A stretch of 64,000 bases of DNA from Fuerstiella sp. (GTDB lineage: Bacteria; Planctomycetota; Planctomycetia; Planctomycetales; Planctomycetaceae), in NCBI GenBank assembly GCA_014238335.1, contig JABABI010000014.1:36948-100947 (forward strand), given 5' to 3'. The notes under the pieces were generated by a model. It was given only the letters and a program-made list of their open reading frames with translations. It did not search any database and was not told the origin of the DNA. A program made the position numbers and the translations under genes. Positions 35,887 to 45,768 of this stretch are shown here, piece after piece (within the stretch, counting starts at the first letter, position 1; each line of letters starts with the position of its first letter).

Positions 35887-38508
35887 ATGTTCCGACAGCC
35901 CCCATCGACGCCGCAGCGTGCGGCATGCTGGTACTTTTTGTTTTTTGTTTGCTGCGTGGTCGCAGACTGTGGTGGTCAATCGCCGCGTCTCTATCGCGAC
36001 AGAGTGGAACCTCACTGGTTTGCCGCAGATGCGAAGTTCTGGTACCGCGCTAAACTGCCGAGGAGCAGGGCGGAGTTCGTACTTGTCGATACCGTGGCAG
36101 GGTCGCGCACGCCGGCGTTTGATCATGCCAGAGTTGCGATGGAATTTAAAAAGACGGGCGACGGTGACGTTGCCGGCAATCGCCTGCCGATCAGCTCGCT
36201 TGAGTTTGCCGACGACATGAAGTTCGTGACACTGACGACCGACAGTGGTCTGTGGACGCTGGATCTGATGTCGTACGAATTGCAGCAGGTGGATTCCAAA
36301 ACAAGGTCGCCAGCGCCGGTGCGTCTGTTTATGCCGCCGCGAAAATCCATCGACCGCGGAGGCGATGTGGAATTGCATGTTACTAACGAACTCACGACCG
36401 TTGTTCAGTTGATCTGGATCGATCGAGGTGGTCAGCCGGTAAGCTACGGCACCATCGATCCGGGGGCAAAAAGAATACAGCATACGTTTGCCGGGCACGT
36501 CTGGTTGTTGCGGTCAGAGGATGAAACCGCACTGGCGGCTTGTGAGGCGGTTGACGGAACGAATGAGATCGTCGTCAATGAAGCTCGTCTGGAAGTGATG
36601 TTGAAGCGGCGGCAGAATCAATCGTCTCGCAGGGATCGACGTGCACGTGATCGAAACACGAATCCGCCGTCGCCGGACGGAGAGTATTCGGTGTTCGTGG
36701 AGGACCATAATCTCTGGCGGAAATCCGTGAACGATGCAACGGCTGAGCCTCAACAGTTGTCGTTTGACGGAACTGTTGAAAATACGTTTCAGAAGGATGC
36801 TTCTCGCAGGCGTCTGGTGGGAATGCAATACACGCTTCAGGATCCGCCGTCTGATGCTGCCGACGTTCGCTGGTCTCCGAATTCGGAGCATTTGGTCGCG
36901 TTTCAGACAAGAAAAGCACCGGAACGGCGTGTCTATTATATTGAATCGTCGCCGAAGAGTCAGCTTCAGCCCCGCCTGGAAAGTTACCCGTATGCCAAAC
37001 CCGGCGATCCGATCCCCACCCCGCGGCCTCGATTGTTCACGGTCCAGAAGGCTCGGGAAGTAAGCGTGTCGAATGACTTGTTCGGCAATCCGTTCAATCT
37101 GAGTTTTCTGAAATGGAGTGACGACAGCCGCCGGTTCTGGCTGCTGTACAACGAGCGAGGACACCAGGCGTTGCGACTGCTGGAAGTAACTGCGGACGAT
37201 GGTGCCGTGCGAGCCGTCGTCGACGAACGAAGCGAAACGTTCATTCATTACTCAACCGGCGGGAAATTTGTGCTGGAGTGGCTGCCTCAGAATCAACTGC
37301 TGTGGGCCAGTGAACGATCCGGGTGGAATCATCTTTACCGGTATGATATCTCCACCGGTGACGTCATTAATCCCGTTACTGCCGGTGACTGGAATGTGCG
37401 GCGGATCGAACGTATTGATCGTGACACTGGGGTGATCTGGTTTTATGCAGTGGGGATCGTCCACGAACAGGATCCCTATCACGAGCATTTCTGTCGAGTC
37501 AATTTCGACGGCAGCGGACTGAAGGTGCTGACGGATGGTGACGGTACTCACGATGTGTCGTTCTCACCGGACTACCGTTTCTTTATTGACAGATTCTCTC
37601 GCGTGGATCTGCCACCGGTGACGCAGCTTCGCAGCAGCGCTGACGGTGCGTTGGTGACGGAGCTGGAAAAAGCGAACGCGTCGGAGATCATAGCCGCGAA
37701 TGGTGGCCTGCCGGAGCGTTTCGTTGCGAAAGGAAGAGACGGAAAGACGGACATCTGGGGAATCATTCACCGTCCTCGAAACTTTGACGAGACCGCAAGT
37801 TACGCTGTCGTCGAGAATATCTATGCCGGGCCCCACGACCATCATGTGCCGAAGGCTTTTCGAACTCGGTATCGCCATCAGCAGCAGATGATGGATCGAG
37901 GTATGGCTGTTGTTCAGATCGACGGCATGGGAACGGCCTGGCGGTCAAAGGCATTCCACGACGTGTGCTATCGCAACCTCAGAGATGCCGGTTTTGCCGA
38001 TCGGATTGCATGGCTGAAAGCTGCAGCCGAAAGGTATCCGTGGCTGGATGTGAGCAGAGTCGGAATATACGGTGGATCTGCTGGTGGTCAGAATGCGATG
38101 GCGGCAGTGCTGTGGCATGGGACGTTCTACAAGGTTGCAGTGGCAGACTGCGGATGTCACGATAATCGAATGGACAAACTTTGGTGGAATGAACAATGGA
38201 TGGGCTGGCCGATGGGCGATCACTATGCCACGAATTCGAACACAGAGAATGCCTTCCGCCTGCAGGGCGCACTCATGCTGGTCGTTGGCGAACTGGACCG
38301 CAATGTTGATCCGGCCAGCACGACCCAGGTTGTCCGGAAACTGATCGAAGCCAACAAGGATTTTGTGTTCCTTCCCATTCCCGGAGCAGGCCATGGCGCA
38401 TGTGAAACGCCATACGGTTCGCGACGCAGAGCCGAATTTCTGGCAGGTCATTTGAAGGCTGATACCACCCAGAGAAGGGCGAGCAGTAATGCAGAAGCCT
38501 CCCGGTAG
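35887..38508 (+). CDS. Exported prolyl oligopeptidase / dipeptidyl peptidase IV family (S9) protease
   Basis: 873-residue serine peptidase. The N-terminus has a hydrophobic signal segment (residues 13-27, CWYFLFFVCCVVADC; the last Cys could make it a lipoprotein). A DPP-IV-type beta-propeller (about 60-560) includes the SPDGEYSVFVEDHNLW blade motif and a WSPNSEHLVAFQ blade. The C-terminal hydrolase has the triad S731 (GGSAGG), D804 (GELDRNVDP) and H836 (GAGHGACE). The enzyme should release dipeptides or short peptides in the periplasm. Length slightly exceeds DPP-IV (about 750-770), due to the N-terminal half. The cytochrome gene downstream begins 77 bases after the stop at ATG 38585. Confidence 0.9.
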   Translation: MFRQPPSTPQRAACWYFLFFVCCVVADCGGQSPRLYRDRVEPHWFAADAKFWYRAKLPRSRAEFVLVDTVAGSRTPAFDHARVAMEFKKTGDGDVAGNRLPISSLEFADDMKFVTLTTDSGLWTLDLMSYELQQVDSKTRSPAPVRLFMPPRKSIDRGGDVELHVTNELTTVVQLIWIDRGGQPVSYGTIDPGAKRIQHTFAGHVWLLRSEDETALAACEAVDGTNEIVVNEARLEVMLKRRQNQSSRRDRRARDRNTNPPSPDGEYSVFVEDHNLWRKSVNDATAEPQQLSFDGTVENTFQKDASRRRLVGMQYTLQDPPSDAADVRWSPNSEHLVAFQTRKAPERRVYYIESSPKSQLQPRLESYPYAKPGDPIPTPRPRLFTVQKAREVSVSNDLFGNPFNLSFLKWSDDSRRFWLLYNERGHQALRLLEVTADDGAVRAVVDERSETFIHYSTGGKFVLEWLPQNQLLWASERSGWNHLYRYDISTGDVINPVTAGDWNVRRIERIDRDTGVIWFYAVGIVHEQDPYHEHFCRVNFDGSGLKVLTDGDGTHDVSFSPDYRFFIDRFSRVDLPPVTQLRSSADGALVTELEKANASEIIAANGGLPERFVAKGRDGKTDIWGIIHRPRNFDETASYAVVENIYAGPHDHHVPKAFRTRYRHQQQMMDRGMAVVQIDGMGTAWRSKAFHDVCYRNLRDAGFADRIAWLKAAAERYPWLDVSRVGIYGGSAGGQNAMAAVLWHGTFYKVAVADCGCHDNRMDKLWWNEQWMGWPMGDHYATNSNTENAFRLQGALMLVVGELDRNVDPASTTQVVRKLIEANKDFVFLPIPGAGHGACETPYGSRRRAEFLAGHLKADTTQRRASSNAEASR

Positions 38509-38584
38509 CAACATCGCCGGGCGAACGAAGAAACTTGTTCGGTATTCTTACTCTGAAATAGATCCGGCATTGAGGTCGTGCACC

Positions 38585-41500
38585 ATGAGCACCCTGACGA
38601 ACAGAAAACTTCGAGTGACAACTGAGAAGCCACCAGGGCAACCGAAGGACGGCATTGAAACCTCATTAACGCGGGTGCCGGAGGGATACCTCAGACCATC
38701 GCTGCGGTTGACGCGACTGCTGGGTTGCTACTTTGGAATTCTGCTTCTGCTGCCCGATGCGTGCGGTCAGGACGGAACTCCAGGTGCGGATGCGTTCGGC
38801 AAAGAACTGCCGCGGCTTCCGGTCATGCAGCCCGCTGAGTCGCGAGACGCGATCGTGATGCGAGAAGAGTTTCGGGCAGAACTGATTGCCTCAGAACCGC
38901 TTGTGCAGGACCCGGTGGCGGTCGACTTTGACGAACAGGGACGAATGTTTGTTGTGCAGCTGCCACCGTACAATGCGTACGTACTGAAAGACATTCCGAC
39001 AGGGTCGATCCAACTGCTGGAAGACACCGACAACGACGGCCGGTACGACAGCAGCACTCGCTTTGCGGATGAGCTGAATTATCCCACGGCAGTCGCCTGC
39101 TGGGACGGCGGTGTTTTTGTGGGAGATGCTCCGGACCTGCTCTATCTGACAGACACGAACGGTGATGGTCGGGCAGACAAACGTCAGGTCGTGTTCACAG
39201 GTTTCGGTAAAGACAAGGCGGGTGAAGCTCACCTGAATTCGATTCGCTGGGGCATGGACAATCGGTTTCACTTGTCGACTAATCTGGCCGGCGGCGATGT
39301 CACGGTGGCGGGTAAAGACGCGCCTCCCGTGTCGGTTCGAGGGCGGGGTTTTATCTTTGATCCGCGGGACTGGACAACATTTGAACTTACGTCCGGTGGC
39401 GGGCAGCACGGTTTGAGCATGGACAACTGGGGTCGCAAGTTCGTTTGTTCGAACAGCGTACCGGCTCAGACATTGATGTATGACGACCGTTACATCGTCC
39501 GCAACCCGGTGATGCAGGCCCCCGCCGCTGCGGTCGATATCGCCCCTGAAGGCAAGTTCACAAAGCTGTTCCGCATCACAGCGCCGGAACCGTGGCGAGT
39601 TCTGCGAACTCGTCTGCGAAAGACGGGAAAATTTCGGGGATCCGATGAAGGTGGCTCGCCGTTTGGTTTTTTCACCGGTGCGACGGGCATCACGATCTAT
39701 CGGGGTGACGCATGGCCGGCCGAATTCCGCGGTAACCTGTTTGTGGGTGACGTGGCCAACAATCTGGTGTACCGAGCAAATCTTGAAACCAGGGGACAGG
39801 AGCTTGTGGCTCATCGAGCAGACCAGGGGGCAGAGTTCCTGGCGTCGAAGGATATCTGGTTCAGGCCCGTGCAATTCGCGAATGCTCCGGATGGCAACCT
39901 GGTCATGCTGGACATGTGCCGCGAACTGATCGAAGGAGCCGCTTTTCTGCCACCGGAATTCTTTGAACACCTGGATGCAGCCAGCGGAAATGACCGCGGT
40001 CGAATTTATCGTATCGTGTCGACATCGAGCGACGTCAGACGCACGCTGCCGCAGTTGCATCAGGCATCCGTCGAAGAATTGGCTGATCTGCTGGACCACC
40101 CCAACGGCTGGCATAGGGATACCGCCTCGCGGCTGCTGTACCGGAAACAGGACCGCAATGCGGTTTCTTCGCTGCTGAGGCTGGCCTCTGAGGCGAAGTC
40201 AGCAGAGGGGCGTGCGACCGCGCTGCATGTTTTGCATGGGCTATCAGCGTTGCAGGAGCCGTCTGTGCTGTCAGCGCTGGAAGACTCATCCGCGAACGTC
40301 CGCATTCAGGCTCTGCGGCTGGCAGAACATTTCGTCAGTGACTCGCCAGCCATCCGCGATCGAATGTCGCGGATGGTGGAAGATGTCAGCGACACGGTAC
40401 GTTACCAGCTGGCATTTTCTCTGGGTGCCTTTCATGGGCCGTCATCCACGCGGGCGCTGTCACAACTGGCCCGGACGGACGGCCAAAATGAATGGGTCCG
40501 TCTGGCGATTTTGAGTTCTGCGGATGAAGGTGCGGATACCCTGTTTGGTGTTCTGGTCGCCCGGGACGATTTTCGTTCGACGACGCACGGTCGCATGCTG
40601 CTGTTGGCTCTGGTGCGGCAGATCGGTGCGCGTGCTCGGACCAGCGAAGTGAGTGTTGTGTTGAGTTCGCTGGACGGGCTCGCTGAGAAAGACAAGTCAC
40701 TGCGTGATGCCGTTGTAAAGGGCCTTTTGGAAAAACAAGGTGACGTAATGCGGGAAAGGATTCTCTCTGCGGCTGGTGGCAAGGCGGGAATTGTCCTGAC
40801 GAAGGTGCTCAAGGAGGCAACCGCTCAGGCCCTGAACGCGAACGCATCTGCACCTCAGCGGGTGGAAGCGATTCGCAGTCTTCGGCTGGGGGCTCTTGCG
40901 GATGTGAAATCAGTAATCGATCATCTGCTCAGACCGACGCAGCCTCAGCCCCTGCAGTCTGCGGCACTGGACGTACTGGCGGCGTTCGACGATGACGGAG
41001 TTGTGGCGCTTCTGCTGGCGCACTGGTCGGGACTGAGCCCCGTGCTTCGCGCTAAAGCCGCGGAAACACTGCTGTCTCGACCATCATGGGTGCATACGCT
41101 GCTGGACGCGGTTGAATCGGGCGCTGTTGCTGCCCCCGATATCGACCCGGCACGCGTTCAACTGCTGATGAAGCATCCGGATGCGAAGATCGCGTCGCGT
41201 GTTGGCAGGATTTTCGCCCGCAGTACCGTATCCGCGCGAAAGGACGTTGTTGATCGTTATCAGGCGGCACTGCAGACCGATGGCGACACGGACCGCGGCA
41301 AGCTGGTTTTTAAGAAGTACTGTTCTGCCTGTCACCGCCTTGAGGACGTTGGCACTGCCGTGGGTGCAGAGTTGAAAGGGATTCGCCAAAGAGGCCTGCC
41401 ATCGGTCCTGCTGAATATTCTGGATCCCAACCGTGAAGTGAAACCGAAGTTTCTGTCCTACGTCGTCGCGACGACCGATGGGCGTGTGCTGGCCGGCATG

Positions 41501-41686
41501 ATCTCGGCCGAAACCGCCAACAGCATCACTCTGCGGCGCGTTGACGGAACCACGAATGTTGTGTTGCGAATTGACATCGAAGAAATGTCCAGCACCGGCC
41601 TGTCCTTCATGCCGGAAGGACTGGAGAAGACTGTGACTGTCCAGGATATGTCGGACCTGCTGAGTTATCTGAACGAGATCGATTGA
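38585..41686 (+). CDS. PVC-type heme-binding protein with HEAT repeats and C-terminal CxxCH
   Basis: 1033-residue exported protein of the type widespread in planctomycetes. Domain order: signal or membrane segment (about residues 44-62, GCYFGILLLLPDACG), a beta-propeller membrane-bound dehydrogenase domain (about 85-440, with DTDNDGRYDSSTRF and VFTGFGKDKAGEAHLN), HEAT repeats (about 470-880) and a C-terminal cytochrome c domain with CSACH at 913-917. The heme group should be attached covalently in the periplasm. The substrate and electron partner are unknown; the propeller suggests sugar oxidation, by analogy only. Start ATG 38585 has GAGGTCG upstream; ATG 38489, overlapping the peptidase end, is the other option. 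It is followed after 248 bases by a sulfatase gene. Confidence 0.88.
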   Translation: MSTLTNRKLRVTTEKPPGQPKDGIETSLTRVPEGYLRPSLRLTRLLGCYFGILLLLPDACGQDGTPGADAFGKELPRLPVMQPAESRDAIVMREEFRAELIASEPLVQDPVAVDFDEQGRMFVVQLPPYNAYVLKDIPTGSIQLLEDTDNDGRYDSSTRFADELNYPTAVACWDGGVFVGDAPDLLYLTDTNGDGRADKRQVVFTGFGKDKAGEAHLNSIRWGMDNRFHLSTNLAGGDVTVAGKDAPPVSVRGRGFIFDPRDWTTFELTSGGGQHGLSMDNWGRKFVCSNSVPAQTLMYDDRYIVRNPVMQAPAAAVDIAPEGKFTKLFRITAPEPWRVLRTRLRKTGKFRGSDEGGSPFGFFTGATGITIYRGDAWPAEFRGNLFVGDVANNLVYRANLETRGQELVAHRADQGAEFLASKDIWFRPVQFANAPDGNLVMLDMCRELIEGAAFLPPEFFEHLDAASGNDRGRIYRIVSTSSDVRRTLPQLHQASVEELADLLDHPNGWHRDTASRLLYRKQDRNAVSSLLRLASEAKSAEGRATALHVLHGLSALQEPSVLSALEDSSANVRIQALRLAEHFVSDSPAIRDRMSRMVEDVSDTVRYQLAFSLGAFHGPSSTRALSQLARTDGQNEWVRLAILSSADEGADTLFGVLVARDDFRSTTHGRMLLLALVRQIGARARTSEVSVVLSSLDGLAEKDKSLRDAVVKGLLEKQGDVMRERILSAAGGKAGIVLTKVLKEATAQALNANASAPQRVEAIRSLRLGALADVKSVIDHLLRPTQPQPLQSAALDVLAAFDDDGVVALLLAHWSGLSPVLRAKAAETLLSRPSWVHTLLDAVESGAVAAPDIDPARVQLLMKHPDAKIASRVGRIFARSTVSARKDVVDRYQAALQTDGDTDRGKLVFKKYCSACHRLEDVGTAVGAELKGIRQRGLPSVLLNILDPNREVKPKFLSYVVATTDGRVLAGMISAETANSITLRRVDGTTNVVLRIDIEEMSSTGLSFMPEGLEKTVTVQDMSDLLSYLNEID

Positions 41687-41934
41687 TATTTGTTTATCCG
41701 CGTGCCCAGCCGGTCGCGTTCAGAGATTCAGACGGACGGCGCTTACCGCTTACGATCACTGACCACACCGTCTGCGGCCCAGCTCGGGACCCGTCGCAGG
41801 TGAATACAGGGCAATGTTGCTATGCTTTAGGTTTTGCCGTTCGTTCGCCCCGCTCCTTTCGGCGTTGTCCGTACAGTGACTGGTATGCGTGGATGTTCTG
41901 GACTGCCGTGGTTCGCCATGACTTGGAGTATTTA

Positions 41935-43311
41935 ATGAAGGTCGCATTTTGGATCCCGCTGTCCGTGCTGATTGTTTCGGGTGGCATTCGCGATGCGGCA
42001 GCCGATCAACAGGCGTCTCCGCCCAACATTGTCCTGATCTTCAGCGACGATCAGGGCGTGAACGACGTCGGGTGTTACGGCAGCGAAATTCCCACACCGC
42101 ATATTGACCGGATCGCTCAGCAGGGAGTAAGGTTTACGTCATGGTATTCCGCTTCGTCGATTTGCACTCCGTCTCGGTATGGATTGCTGACCGGACGCAA
42201 TCCCGTCAGATCGCGTGATCAACTGTTGTCCGCATTGATGTTTCTGTCAGACGCCGAACGTGGGCTGCATGACGATGAACAGACGATTGCCGAAGTTCTT
42301 CATGATGAGTGCAGTTACACGACGGCACTGATCGGCAAGTGGCATCTCGGCCATGGTCAGCCGAAATTTCTGCCTGTCAATCACGGCTTTAACATATTTA
42401 GAGGTCATACCGGCGGCTGCATCGATTATTTCACGATGACATACGGGATCCGTCACGACTGGTACGAAGGCGCCACGCATGTTCCGAAAAACGGTTACGC
42501 AACGGAGTTAATTACTGACGAGGCAGTGGAGTTTCTGAAGTCACAGGAAAATGCCCGGACGCCGTTCTTTCTATACCTGCCGTTCAACGCTCCACATTTC
42601 GGGAAGGGCTGGAATCCTTCTAAAAGCCAGACCGTCAACATCATGCAGGCTCAGGGAAAGGATCTGCAGCGAGTGGATTTCATTGAAGACAAGATTCGCC
42701 GGGAATTTGCGGCAATGGTTGTATCGCTGGACGATGGCGTTGGGCGAATCACTCAAGCTCTCGACGAACATGGCATGGCGGAGAATACTCTGCTGATTTT
42801 CCTGACGGACCATGGCGGCGATCCGGTGTACGGCGGCAGCAACAAGCCGCTGCGAGGCAACAAGGCGACTCTGTTCGAAGGAGGATTGAAAGTGCCCTGC
42901 GTGATGCGGCTTCCCGGAAAGATCAAGCCGGGCACAACTAGTTCGTCCGTGGTTTCATCGCTGGATCTCTTTCCCACCTTCGCCGGTCTGGCAGGCGCTG
43001 ACGTCGACCGAAAGCAGCTGGATGGACGGGACCTGAGTTCGCATTTGTTCCGGAACGCCGCCGCGACAGGTCGAGAATTATTCTGGCAAACGGAGCAGCA
43101 TGCGGAGCTGAATCGTGGTGCGTGGACGGCTCTGCGACAGGCTGACCACAAGTACGTGCAGCTGCCCGACGGGAACGAGTACCTGTTTGATTTGTCGACG
43201 GATCCTAACGAGCAGGAAAACCTGGCTGCGGCAGATTCTGAGCGACTTAAGAAAATGCGGGTCCGAGCGTCAGAGGTTGCTGCGGGATATGCTTTGGCCA
43301 TAGAACGTTGA
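41935..43311 (+). CDS. Exported arylsulfatase, formylglycine type
   Basis: 458-residue S1 sulfatase. Start ATG 41935 gives signal peptide WIPLSVLIVSGGIRDAAA; the open frame upstream (41683) lacks a signal. Metal pair DD at 38-39 (IFSDDQG), formylglycine site C77-T-P-S-R81 (SSICTPSRYG), IGKWHLGHGQP and DHGGDPVYGGSNKP all fit the arylsulfatase A subgroup. The C-terminus is short (LYDLS-type YLFDLSTDPNEQENL) without accessory domain. It is likely in one transcript with the cytochrome and peptidase genes, all on the plus strand, or has its own promoter in the 248-base gap. The substrate is unknown. Confidence 0.92.
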   Translation: MKVAFWIPLSVLIVSGGIRDAAADQQASPPNIVLIFSDDQGVNDVGCYGSEIPTPHIDRIAQQGVRFTSWYSASSICTPSRYGLLTGRNPVRSRDQLLSALMFLSDAERGLHDDEQTIAEVLHDECSYTTALIGKWHLGHGQPKFLPVNHGFNIFRGHTGGCIDYFTMTYGIRHDWYEGATHVPKNGYATELITDEAVEFLKSQENARTPFFLYLPFNAPHFGKGWNPSKSQTVNIMQAQGKDLQRVDFIEDKIRREFAAMVVSLDDGVGRITQALDEHGMAENTLLIFLTDHGGDPVYGGSNKPLRGNKATLFEGGLKVPCVMRLPGKIKPGTTSSSVVSSLDLFPTFAGLAGADVDRKQLDGRDLSSHLFRNAAATGRELFWQTEQHAELNRGAWTALRQADHKYVQLPDGNEYLFDLSTDPNEQENLAAADSERLKKMRVRASEVAAGYALAIER

Positions 43312-43516
43312 CACAGTGAGCCAGCGAAAACGCGGGCTGATTCCCACGCGATTAAACGAAGTGTTTTGAAGGAGCGGATCTCCGCCGGTCGCGAGCCGGC
43401 AGCGGATTCATTACACTGGTTTCCTCTACCCAGGGCGGGCCGCACCATGTTCTGGTGCACCGCAGATTCCATTCGTTTTTTCGTCATTCCGACGGGCCCG
43501 TTGGCCAACTGACACC

Positions 43517-44938
43517 ATGACTTCTGAACTTTCTCCTCGCGAAGTATTGGCACTTTGTCGCCAGCGTGAAATTAAAGCCATCGATCTGCGGTTTGTGGAT
43601 TTTCGGGGCCATCAGCGGCATTTCACGATTCCCGCCGACCAGTTGACTGAAGATGCCTTCGAAGACGGCTTCGGTTTTGACGGGTCGTCGATGCGCGGCT
43701 GGCAGGCGATTCACGAGAGTGACATGCTGGTTGTGCCCGATTCGAAGTCGGCGTTCGTCGATCCATTCATGAAGCACACGCTGGCCCTGCTGGGCAATGT
43801 GAAGGATCCGGTGACTCACCAGAGTTACCCCCGCGATCCACGAAATATCGCCCGCAAGGCCGAGAACTACATGCAGTCAACCGGCATCGCTGATCGAGCA
43901 ATTTTTGGTACGGAGGTGGATTTCTTTGTCTTTGACAGCGTCACATTCGATCAAAACGAACATGAAGCATTTTATCATGTTCAGAGCTGTGAGGGGCAGT
44001 GGAGCCGCGGTACGGAACACGGCAAAGGCTCCGGGTATCAGATTCGTCGTCGCGACGGTTATCTTGCGATGCCGCCGATGGATACACTGCAGGAACTGCG
44101 AACGGACATCATGCTGGCCCTGAAGGAGGCGGGGATATCAGTCCAGGGACAGCACCGGGAAGTCGCGTCCGGCGGGCAGTGCGAGATCGCTCTGAATCAG
44201 GGAGTTCTGTTGCAGACCTGTGACCGACTGGTGCGTCTGAAATATCTTGTTCGCAACTTTGCGGCACGGCACGGCAGGGTGGCGACCTTCATGCCCAAGC
44301 CGCTGTGGAATGATAACGGTTCGGGGCTGCATCTGCACCTGTCCTTATGGAAGGAGGATGAGCCGCTGTTTGCGGGGGCCGGATATGGCGGACTGAGCGA
44401 AACGGCGATGCACGCGATGGGCGGAATTTTGCGTCACGCTCCATCGTTGCTGGCATTCTGCTGTCCGACGACGAACAGCTATAAGCGTCTGATTCCTGGT
44501 TTTGAAGCGCCGGTCAATCTGTCGTACAGCTACCGCAACCGGTCGGCAGCGATTCGCATTCCGGTCAATTCGGGCAACGAATCACATCGCCGGCTCGAGT
44601 TCCGATGTCCGGATTCGTCATGCAATCCCTATCTGGCGACGTCTGCTGTTCTAATGGCGGCGTTGGATGGAATTGAGAATCGAATTGATCCCGGCAGGCC
44701 GCTGGACAAGGATTTGTACGACCTTGCACCGGAAGAACAGCAGAACGTTCCGTCCACTCCGTCTTCTCTCGACGCTGCCCTGTCGGCTCTCCATGGCAAT
44801 CACGATTTTCTACTGCGAGGCGATGTGTTTACGCCTGACGTGGTGGAGCGGTGGATAGCATTCAAACGGACGGAAGAGGTCGCCGCGATCGAACAGCGGC
44901 CTCACCCGTATGAATTCGCGATGTACTTCGATTGCTGA
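43517..44938 (+). CDS. glnA: Glutamine synthetase type I
   Basis: Cytosolic dodecameric enzyme that makes glutamine from glutamate, ammonia and ATP. 473 residues, normal length. Motifs: FDGSSMRGWQAIHESDM at the N-terminus, MPKPLWNDNGSGLHLHLSLW, and HREVASGGQCEIAL with two metal Glu. ATP-site NRSAAIRIP is present. The adenylylation Tyr lies in LYDLAPEE at residue 401, so the enzyme is probably of the GSI-beta type, controlled by GlnE. One oddity: the first metal site reads GTEVDFF, with Asp where E. coli has E131 (GPEPEFF). It stands alone on the plus strand, preceded by a 205-base gap. Confidence 0.96.
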   Translation: MTSELSPREVLALCRQREIKAIDLRFVDFRGHQRHFTIPADQLTEDAFEDGFGFDGSSMRGWQAIHESDMLVVPDSKSAFVDPFMKHTLALLGNVKDPVTHQSYPRDPRNIARKAENYMQSTGIADRAIFGTEVDFFVFDSVTFDQNEHEAFYHVQSCEGQWSRGTEHGKGSGYQIRRRDGYLAMPPMDTLQELRTDIMLALKEAGISVQGQHREVASGGQCEIALNQGVLLQTCDRLVRLKYLVRNFAARHGRVATFMPKPLWNDNGSGLHLHLSLWKEDEPLFAGAGYGGLSETAMHAMGGILRHAPSLLAFCCPTTNSYKRLIPGFEAPVNLSYSYRNRSAAIRIPVNSGNESHRRLEFRCPDSSCNPYLATSAVLMAALDGIENRIDPGRPLDKDLYDLAPEEQQNVPSTPSSLDAALSALHGNHDFLLRGDVFTPDVVERWIAFKRTEEVAAIEQRPHPYEFAMYFDC

Positions 44939-44971
44939 CGTTCCGGGACGTGATGTTTGTCATCGGAACGT
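44938..44971 (+). terminator. Inverted repeat right after glnA
   Basis: Perfect 8-bp arms ACGTTCCG (44938-44945) and CGGAACGT (44964-44971) begin at the last base of the glnA stop codon. A second 6-bp hairpin CCGGGG/CCCCGG follows (45005-45010, 45027-45032). No T-run is visible behind either, so the terminator call is weak. Confidence 0.35.
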
Positions 44972-45263
44972 GACGTCGATCGGCGCGTGCCGTTGATCAG
45001 CAGACCGGGGACTGAACGATAAGCAGCCCCGGACGTGCGGCTGCGTCTGTGCGGCAGTCGGCATGAATGCTCCCGGACGTCGTCAGGATCAGCTTAACCG
45101 TCACAGACGCACGTGCGAATTTGCAGTCCGTGAGAGGGACTCTGTCAATGGAGGGAACACTCTCTCTTCAGCTGACCTATGTTTCACAAATCAGCGATTT
45201 TGTCGCAGGGCGATAACAAAAGTTCCCCATCTCTCCGCAAACCCATTCTGTAAGGGCCGCATC
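44939..45263. other. Gap between glnA and PilZ-like gene
   Basis: 325 bases, including the inverted repeats after glnA. No separate gene was seen. AAGGG at 45251-45255 is a good ribosome binding site for ATG 45264. Confidence 0.4.
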
Positions 45264-45746
45264 ATGCTCGAAGCCGTCACAAATCTGTTTACTCGCCGCG
45301 ACCCACGCCGCGAAGCCGCTCTTGGACTGGCCCGTATCATCAGTCGTCACGAAATGTCGGGACTCAGCTACGATCAGGGCATTGCTGAAGATCGCCGCAT
45401 TCATGACGAATGGCATGTCGCTTTGGGAATCTGGTTGTTTCCGTGCGAATCTACTGATGAGGCAGCAGATATTGACGTGAGCTACGGCGTTCCGGCAGTC
45501 ACCATAGACATCCGCAGACAGGGATTTGGTGTGATGACGCCGGTTAAGCTGCAGAGCGAACACTTCATGATCGCCGTGCCGCACGAGGAGGAAGACTCCT
45601 GGCAGTTTTTCCGATGCAATGTCTGCCACAACACCAGAAGGCCCGGCAACTGGTTTCAACTCGGCATACAGGTGGAGCGTACCGTCGATCTCGAAGGCAC
45701 TCAGCGAGTTGCATTTCGCGAACACATTCAGCGAATTAACGCGTAG
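45264..45746 (+). CDS. PilZ-like protein, degenerate c-di-GMP motifs
   Basis: 160-residue cytosolic protein. I see a PilZ-like layout: a DRRIHDEWHVALG stretch at 43-55 in the position of the PilZ RxxxR start, DIRRQGFGV (82-90) in the position of DxSxxG, and a last strand pair WFQLGIQVERT (120-130) resembling 'lGvef'. The second Arg of RxxxR and the Ser of DxSxxG are absent, so c-di-GMP binding is doubtful. A CxxC-like C-N-V-C (108-111) is notable and could bind metal. ATG 45264 was chosen for its AAGGG and because upstream residues have no pattern. Convergent with the DUF1501 gene, 22 bases apart. Function unknown. Confidence 0.55.
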   Translation: MLEAVTNLFTRRDPRREAALGLARIISRHEMSGLSYDQGIAEDRRIHDEWHVALGIWLFPCESTDEAADIDVSYGVPAVTIDIRRQGFGVMTPVKLQSEHFMIAVPHEEEDSWQFFRCNVCHNTRRPGNWFQLGIQVERTVDLEGTQRVAFREHIQRINA

Positions 45747-45768
45747 GCATAATAGCAGTCCTTTCCCG

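Noticed and set aside
35530..36498. 322-aa minus-strand frame
   Set aside because: Antisense to the intact S9 peptidase N-terminus; no signature of its own.
38891..40114. 407-aa minus-strand frame
   Set aside because: Antisense shadow of the cytochrome gene's propeller region.
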